A stretch of DNA of 11,131 bases, from positions 1 through 11,131 of the forward strand of contig DATKDL010000197.1 of the NCBI GenBank assembly GCA_035512695.1, in the 5' to 3' direction. Of the stretch, positions 7,801 to 11,131 are shown one piece after another. This DNA is from DATDOR01 sp035512695 (GTDB lineage: Bacteria > Chloroflexota > Anaerolineae > Anaerolineales > JABWBV01). The notes below the pieces were generated by a model. It did no database searches, was not told where the DNA came from, and saw only the letters and a program-made list of their open reading frames with translations. Position numbers and translations under genes: made by a program. Position 1 is the stretch's first letter. Each line of letters begins with the position of its first letter.

Positions 7801-8816
7801 CAAATCTTTTTCTTCCCGGTGCGGGTTTGGGCCGGCTCTTCGACGTAAATGATCTTGCTGCCCTGCGGTTCGAACGAGAACGCGACCGGCCGCAGCTCGG
7901 GCAGTGCATCCAGGATGGCCGGATGGCGATCTTCCCCGGCATAGACGAGCAGGAACCCGCCCCCGCCGGCGCCCAGCAGCTTGCCTCCGGCCGCCCCGGC
8001 CGCCCGGGCGCGGGCGTACCATCCGTCGATCTGCGGGGTGGAGATATCCTTTGCCAGGGTCCGTTTCCGCTCCCAGCCCTCGTGCAGGATCTCACCAAAG
8101 GCGTCCAGGTCGTCTTTCTGGAGGGCCTCGCGCAGCTCGTTTGCCAGGGCGACCATCTTCTCCAGGTTGGTGCGTTTCTCCGGACTGCCGTTGATGTTTA
8201 CGGTCTGGACTTCCAGGATATCCGGCGCAGATCGGGTCAGCCCGGTGTAAAGCATCAGCAGCCGGCTGCTCAGTAAGCGGCGGGTCTCGGGGCGGCAGAT
8301 GATCGGGTCGACGAAGACGCTCTCATCCGGGTTGAATTGGAAGAACTGCAGCCCGCCGAAGGCGGCGGCGTACTGGTCCTGCTTGCCCATCGTGCGGCCG
8401 CAGCGCTCGATTTCCACCAGGGTCGCCTCTTCGGCCAGCCGCTCGGCGCCGGCGTGGCGGCCGAGATAAGCGTACAGCGCATTGAGCAGCCCGACCGTGT
8501 AGCTGCTGGACGACCCGAGCCCGGTTCCCCGCGAAGGGATGTCGGAGATGGACGTGATCTCGATCCCGCCGGTGATCCCGAGCAGGCGCAGCGATTCGCG
8601 GATCAGCTCGTGCCGCAGCTCCCCGACCGTCTCGACCATCTCGGTCCGGGAATAGCTGGTCCGGATCATCTGGTCGAACTTGGGGTTGACGGTGATATAG
8701 ATGTATTTATCGATCGTCGTGCTGACGACGGCCCCGGGCGTTTTCCGGTAGTAAGCCGGCAGATCCGAGCCGCCGCCGGCGAAGGAGATGCGGAGAGGGG
8801 TTCTAGAAATGATCAT
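7800..8816 (-). CDS. GHMP-family sugar kinase, HddA-like (D-glycero-alpha-D-manno-heptose 7-phosphate kinase type)
   Basis: This is a 338-residue cytoplasmic kinase. RTPLRISFAGGGSDLPAYY (5-23) is the N-terminal signature shared by HddA and the kinase half of fucokinases. PSRGTGLGSSSSYTVGLLNA (94-113) is the ATP-binding GHMP motif, and GGKLLGAGGGGFLLVY (277-292) is the third conserved motif. HddA makes heptose 1,7-bisphosphate on the way to GDP-heptose; partner enzymes such as GmhA and HddC are not in this window. Another sugar substrate (fucose, or a related sugar phosphate) is possible. The ATG at 8816 places the signature at the usual distance from the start. An ATG at 8942 would force translation through a hairpin and a non-conserved lead. 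No Shine-Dalgarno site precedes 8816. It is the first gene of the minus-strand cluster. Confidence 0.88.
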   Translation of the reverse strand: MIISRTPLRISFAGGGSDLPAYYRKTPGAVVSTTIDKYIYITVNPKFDQMIRTSYSRTEMVETVGELRHELIRESLRLLGITGGIEITSISDIPSRGTGLGSSSSYTVGLLNALYAYLGRHAGAERLAEEATLVEIERCGRTMGKQDQYAAAFGGLQFFQFNPDESVFVDPIICRPETRRLLSSRLLMLYTGLTRSAPDILEVQTVNINGSPEKRTNLEKMVALANELREALQKDDLDAFGEILHEGWERKRTLAKDISTPQIDGWYARARAAGAAGGKLLGAGGGGFLLVYAGEDRHPAILDALPELRPVAFSFEPQGSKIIYVEEPAQTRTGKKKI

Positions 8817-8837
8817 TTTAGTAGCAAGTGAATGAGT

Positions 8838-8867
8838 GAATGGGCGGAAGGCGTCTTCCGCCCATTC
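8838..8867. repeat. 13-bp perfect hairpin in kinase leader
   Basis: Arms at 8838-8850 and 8855-8867 (GAATGGGCGGAAG and its complement) are joined by the four-base loop GCGT. It lies 22 bases upstream of the kinase start and is not followed by a T-run on the minus strand, so it is less likely a terminator than a leader structure or protein site. One half of the adjacent AGTGAATG repeat overlaps its arm. Confidence 0.6.
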
Positions 8868-9125
8868 GCCAATTCGCACGCTCCGCCCTTCCGACACGCG
8901 CAGCGAATCAGCCGGGGAGGGCGGCATCCTATCTGATTCCATTCAGATGGGCAAGGTCCGGGGGGAAGTGGCGCATTCCGATCTGAGGCAGGGTGAGGGA
9001 GGGGATTGGTGGTAGGGTGGAGTGCCATTCGGAATGATAGGTGCGCGTTTGAGATATTTTTCACATGATTTTACCACGGAGGGGCTGGGACATTTCTGAG
9101 AAAAGTTGGCATCAACATTCCGCAT

Positions 9126-9131
9126 TAGAAT
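9126..9131 (+). promoter_or_regulatory. -10 box (TAGAAT) for a leaderless message
   Basis: TAGAAT matches the -10 consensus at five of six positions and ends six bases before the GTG at 9138, so transcription would begin at or next to the start codon. No Shine-Dalgarno site exists upstream of that GTG. The -35 region is poor: TTGGCA at 9106-9111 is only 14 bases away. Confidence 0.5.
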
Positions 9132-9137
9132 ACCCTC

Positions 9138-10046
9138 GTGTCAGATTTCATCCCCTGGGACGAGAAAATCGGAATCCCGGACTTGCACGACGACCGCGTC
9201 CAGGTCTGGCGACTAAACCTGGACCAGGATGCGGCCGTTGCGGAGCACCTGCGGGCGCTGCTCTCGGACGACGAACGCGCCCGCGCCGATCGCTTCTACT
9301 TCCCGCACCTGCGCGCACACTACACGCTCGTCCGCGGGGGGCTGCGGATCTTACTGGGGCGGCTGTCGGGCCTCGATCCCGCCGGTATTTCGTTCGACTA
9401 TACGCAGCACGGGAAACCGTACCTGGCGGGAAGCGATATGGCATTCAACGTCTCCCACTCCGGAGAGATGGGCCTTATCGCCCTGGCACGCGGCCGCCGG
9501 GTCGGCGTCGATGTCGAGCAGGTCCGAGACCTGCCGGACGGCGAAGCGATCGCCCGGCGTTTCTTCGCCCCATCCGAGGTGGCAGCGTTCCTGGCCGTCC
9601 CGGAACCGCAACGCGTCCAGGCGTTTTACAACGGCTGGACGCGCAAGGAAGCTTTTATCAAAGCCGTGGGGGACGGCCTGAGTTACCCGTTGGACCGGTT
9701 CACCGTGCGCCTGGATCCCGGCACTCCGGCCGAACTGCTATCGATCGATTCGGTCCCGAAAGCCGCCCGGCGCTGGAAGCTGGTCGCACTGGACCCGGGC
9801 GCCGGCTACGCCGGTGCACTGCTCGCCGAATTACCCGAATGGGAGCCGGAGTGCCGGGTATTCGATTTTGGGGCTCTATCGATCGACGAAGAGCAGGATG
9901 GCCACGGCGAGGGCGACGATGCCCATCACCAAATCGGGAGCAACCCAGATGCCCAGGTGAGCCAGGCCAACAAAGAGAAAATAGATAATCAACAGCAAGG
10001 TCGCGATCTTGGAAGGCATTCTCATGACGGTTCTCCTTATCGATAA
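9138..10046 (+). CDS. 4'-phosphopantetheinyl transferase, Sfp/Gsp type, with extended C-terminus
   Basis: The product should attach the phosphopantetheine arm of CoA to a serine of acyl or peptidyl carrier proteins. Motifs are FNVSHSG (103-109), GVDVEQV (123-129, with the Mg-binding Asp125 and Glu127) and WTRKEAFIKAVGDGL (167-181, with Glu171 and Lys175). The family core ends near residue 247, and total length of 302 is about 55 residues more than usual. The tail (from about 250) is very hydrophilic, rich in Asp, Glu, Gln and His, and is antisense to a small membrane protein gene at 9876-10025. It therefore looks like read-through after loss of a stop codon rather than a domain. The GTG start is supported by the TAGAAT box directly upstream; a TTG at 9183 is a less likely alternative. 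No carrier protein or synthase gene is nearby, so the target is unknown. Confidence 0.9.
   Translation: MSDFIPWDEKIGIPDLHDDRVQVWRLNLDQDAAVAEHLRALLSDDERARADRFYFPHLRAHYTLVRGGLRILLGRLSGLDPAGISFDYTQHGKPYLAGSDMAFNVSHSGEMGLIALARGRRVGVDVEQVRDLPDGEAIARRFFAPSEVAAFLAVPEPQRVQAFYNGWTRKEAFIKAVGDGLSYPLDRFTVRLDPGTPAELLSIDSVPKAARRWKLVALDPGAGYAGALLAELPEWEPECRVFDFGALSIDEEQDGHGEGDDAHHQIGSNPDAQVSQANKEKIDNQQQGRDLGRHSHDGSPYR
9876..10025 (-). CDS. Small two-helix membrane protein, antisense to the PPTase tail
   Basis: This 49-residue frame was found by reading the minus strand. It begins MRMPSKIATLLLIIYFLFVG, has a first hydrophobic helix at about 7-27 and a second at about 30-47 (PDLVMGIVALAVAILLFV), and ends in DR before a TAG. 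A strong Shine-Dalgarno site AAGGAG (complement of 10033-10038) lies seven bases before the ATG. Short proteins with two such helices joined by a Gly/Pro-containing turn are common in environmental bacteria, but I know of no function. It lies wholly inside the 3' end of the plus-strand phosphopantetheinyl transferase frame, starting at that family's normal C-terminus. The hydrophobic pattern, the ideal binding site and the odd tail on the other strand all favour this as the real gene. Confidence 0.75.
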   Translation of the reverse strand: MRMPSKIATLLLIIYFLFVGLAHLGIWVAPDLVMGIVALAVAILLFVDR

Positions 10047-10124
10047 AAGAGCGAACGAAGCGGCACGTTGTAATCATTAACCCCGCCCGGGAAGAAAGTT
10101 GCGCCCATTTACGGACCAGTTTGA

Positions 10125-10133
10125 TGTTATAAA
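10125..10133 (+). promoter_or_regulatory. Extended -10 promoter (TGTTATAAA)
   Basis: TG-T-TATAAA fits an extended -10 element, which needs little -35 contact. It lies about 90 bases before the ATG of the unknown gene at 10223 and would give a leader of about 80 bases that includes the hairpin at 10181-10205. No good -35 box is seen at the normal distance. Confidence 0.45.
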
Positions 10134-10180
10134 ACTTGGAACGCCAACCCGCCCCAAACACCCGCGGAGCGGGACGGCCC

Positions 10181-10205
10181 GGTGACGACGCAGCGCGTCG
10201 TCACC
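10181..10205 (+). repeat. 11-bp hairpin beside the ribosome binding site
   Basis: GGTGACGACGC and its exact complement GCGTCGTCACC are separated by AGC. The structure ends three bases before AAGGA (10209-10213), the ribosome binding site of the next gene. It may be an operator or a leader hairpin. No T-run follows, so it is not a standard terminator. Confidence 0.55.
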
Positions 10206-10222
10206 AGCAAGGATGTGACACA

Positions 10223-10777
10223 ATGACGAGTGAAGGAGGGGACACACTTACGACGGTTTGTTCGACGACGCATTTGTTCCACTACATGTTCAACCCGGAC
10301 CCGGCGGCGGAACGTTCCTTCCTGGAGGCCGGCATCCGCCCGCTGAGCGATTTCCCGGATAGCGAGCGCTTCAAACAGCTGCAGGAGCACATGCCCGGGT
10401 TCTACGAAAACTTGTATCGGATGTTCGCCGAACCCGTGCTGCAAAAACCCTACCCGAATTCCGGGATCTTCGTCACCCCGATCGACTTCCGGCTGCTGCC
10501 AGGTACTTATCTGCACGAAAAGCCCCGCTTCAACATCCCCACCGACCGCCTCGACCCGGCCTGGACCATCCTGACCTACGTCCTCGACGATCAGCGGGTC
10601 AGCCTGCCCTACAGCCCCGACACGCTGAAACAGACCGCCGACCTCTGGGACGAAGACAGGGTCCGCCAATGGTTCGGGATCGACAACACAAAGGTCTTCT
10701 TTTACGTGCCGCAGGTGGCGGCCTACCAGGGAGTGATTACTGTAACGCAGGGGGATTTTGAAGGCGGGAGACCCTAA
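10223..10777 (+). CDS. Protein of unknown function (184 residues)
   Basis: I do not recognise this protein with certainty. It is soluble, without signal peptide or membrane helices. Notable segments are THLFHYMFNPDPAAERSFLEAGIRPLS starting at 16 (only a pointer to the region 16-42), PYPNSGIFVTPIDF (76-89), LDPAWTILTYVLDD (110-123) and VFFYVPQVAAYQGVITV (158-174). The order 'HxxYHY...AAExxxLExGIRP...GIFVTP' faintly recalls ADP-ribosyltransferase-like folds, but no catalytic glutamate motif can be fixed, so this is speculation. The ATG at 10223 has AAGGA nine bases upstream; an in-frame TTG at 10136 would run through the hairpin and is less likely. It converges on the PIN-domain gene with 75 bases between the stops. 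Confidence 0.75.
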   Translation: MTSEGGDTLTTVCSTTHLFHYMFNPDPAAERSFLEAGIRPLSDFPDSERFKQLQEHMPGFYENLYRMFAEPVLQKPYPNSGIFVTPIDFRLLPGTYLHEKPRFNIPTDRLDPAWTILTYVLDDQRVSLPYSPDTLKQTADLWDEDRVRQWFGIDNTKVFFYVPQVAAYQGVITVTQGDFEGGRP

Positions 10778-10852
10778 GGGTTGGAAATGGCCGTTTCAAA
10801 CGGCCGGATTACCAGCGTGTGACGGACCTATCGCAGGGGTTTTTCGGGACCT
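10778..10852. other. Convergent intergenic gap with short hairpin
   Basis: A short inverted repeat GGCCGT-TTCAA-ACGGCC lies at 10789-10805. The sequence AGACCCTAA, which forms the last codons of the plus-strand gene (10769-10777), recurs inverted as the last codons of the minus-strand gene (10853-10861). A T-run occurs at 10840-10844. A shared terminator function for the two converging genes is possible but weakly supported. Confidence 0.35.
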
Positions 10853-11131
10853 TTAGGGTCTATCCCCCGCAAACGGGTTCACCACCCTCACCCCGTCATA
10901 TTCCTGCCCCATTTGCAGTCCCTCAGACATGAGGGTCCCACAGCCTGATTCAATGGCGCTCCGGACGATCACGGCGTCCCGGAAGGAGATCCGGAAACGC
11001 GTCTGCAGCTCGACGGCGCCGATCACGTCGTCCATACCCGGTTCATAAACCGTCCAGACGGAAAGATCCCGCATGATCTGCACGGCACGGCCGATTTCCA
11101 TCGGAGAAGGCACTTTCTGTGTGACGGTCAC
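10853..11131 (-). CDS. PIN-domain protein (VapC-like toxin), C-terminal part, cut by window edge
   Basis: The visible 92 or so residues match the C-terminal two thirds of a VapC-type PIN ribonuclease, which cleaves RNA and is usually held in check by a small antitoxin. The conserved helix ISFRDAVIVRSAIESGC (48-64 of the visible part) has the expected Asp at 52, and the ending MGQEYDGVRVVNPF (74-87) is typical of the COG5573-like branch. In relatives the loop before it reads SEDLQ; here it reads SEGLQ, so the last acidic residue is Gly (codon 10919-10921). About 45-50 N-terminal residues, with the first two acidic residues, should lie beyond base 11131, where the antitoxin gene may also be. 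The frame is open to the edge, so the GTG at 11131 need not be the start. Confidence 0.85.
   Translation of the reverse strand: MTVTQKVPSPMEIGRAVQIMRDLSVWTVYEPGMDDVIGAVELQTRFRISFRDAVIVRSAIESGCGTLMSEGLQMGQEYDGVRVVNPFAGDRP

Larger units (their letters stand above)
8817..9137. promoter_or_regulatory. Divergent gene-free control region
   Basis: These 321 bases separate the minus-strand glycan cluster from the plus-strand phosphopantetheinyl transferase and hold no credible gene. Visible elements are a tandem octamer AGTGAATG x2 (8827-8842), a 13-bp hairpin (8838-8867), the inverted repeat GAATCAG/CTGATTC (8905-8911 and 8933-8939), the overlapping ATCTGA-TTCCAT-TCAGAT (8931-8948), a G-rich tract (8991-9017) and a TAGAAT box (9126-9131). 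I did not find a convincing pair of -35 and -10 boxes for the minus-strand genes. Confidence 0.6.

Noticed and set aside
7801..8022. N-terminal extension of the acyltransferase frame
   Set aside because: It lies inside the 3' part of the kinase gene and is unlike the family. The TGATG junction at 7800 fits better.
8817..8942. Kinase start at the ATG at 8942
   Set aside because: It would add 42 non-conserved residues translated through a hairpin, whereas the family signature begins a few residues after the ATG at 8816.
8905..8948. Inverted repeats GAATCAG/CTGATTC and ATCTGA/TCAGAT as a defined operator
   Set aside because: They are only 6-7 bases, overlap each other, and are not placed against a recognisable promoter, so chance is a fair explanation.
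1..11131. CRISPR array, tRNA, rRNA or insertion sequence
   Set aside because: I saw no regularly spaced repeats, no tRNA-like or rRNA-like segments, and no transposase or terminal inverted repeats with target duplications.

Overview
The window is GC-rich, and its minus strand carries a tightly packed surface-glycan locus whose genes are joined by 1 to 4 base overlaps. The composition, the O-antigen ligase fused to a TPR tail, the near absence of good Shine-Dalgarno sites in places, and a leaderless-looking gene suggest an environmental bacterium, perhaps of the Chloroflexota (Anaerolineae-like). That placement is inference and cannot be proven from the window.

Bases 1-8816 (minus strand, read right to left) hold seven convincing genes. 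First come a GHMP sugar kinase of the HddA (heptose 7-phosphate kinase) type and a hexapeptide acyltransferase. A perfect 20-bp hairpin follows. Then come a membrane-anchored family 2 glycosyltransferase (DPM/GtrB-like), a cobalamin-binding-type radical SAM enzyme, and an O-antigen ligase/polymerase with a C-terminal TPR segment that probably starts at TTG. After a ~200-base stretch of unclear content come a small SxtJ-like membrane protein and, overlapping it by one base, a full-length NodU/CmcH/SxtI-type carbamoyltransferase. Together these genes look able to supply a phosphorylated sugar precursor, load a sugar on a lipid carrier, polymerise or ligate the glycan at the membrane, and decorate it by acylation, carbamoylation and an unknown radical modification. 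No flippase or chain-length regulator is visible, so the locus is only part of a pathway.

Bases 8817-9137 form a divergent, gene-free control region with a 13-bp hairpin, a tandem octamer, small inverted repeats and a G-rich tract. On the plus strand an Sfp-type phosphopantetheinyl transferase begins at a GTG placed about seven bases after a TAGAAT box, which suggests a leaderless message. Its reading frame runs about 55 codons past the end of the normal family core. Exactly in that tail, on the opposite strand, lies a 49-codon two-helix membrane protein gene with a strong ribosome binding site.

Bases 10047-11131 hold an intergenic promoter-like region with a hairpin leader, a 184-residue protein of unknown function, and, converging on it, the C-terminal two thirds of a PIN-domain (VapC-like) protein cut by the window edge. 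The PIN protein carries Gly at the position where relatives usually have the last acidic residue.
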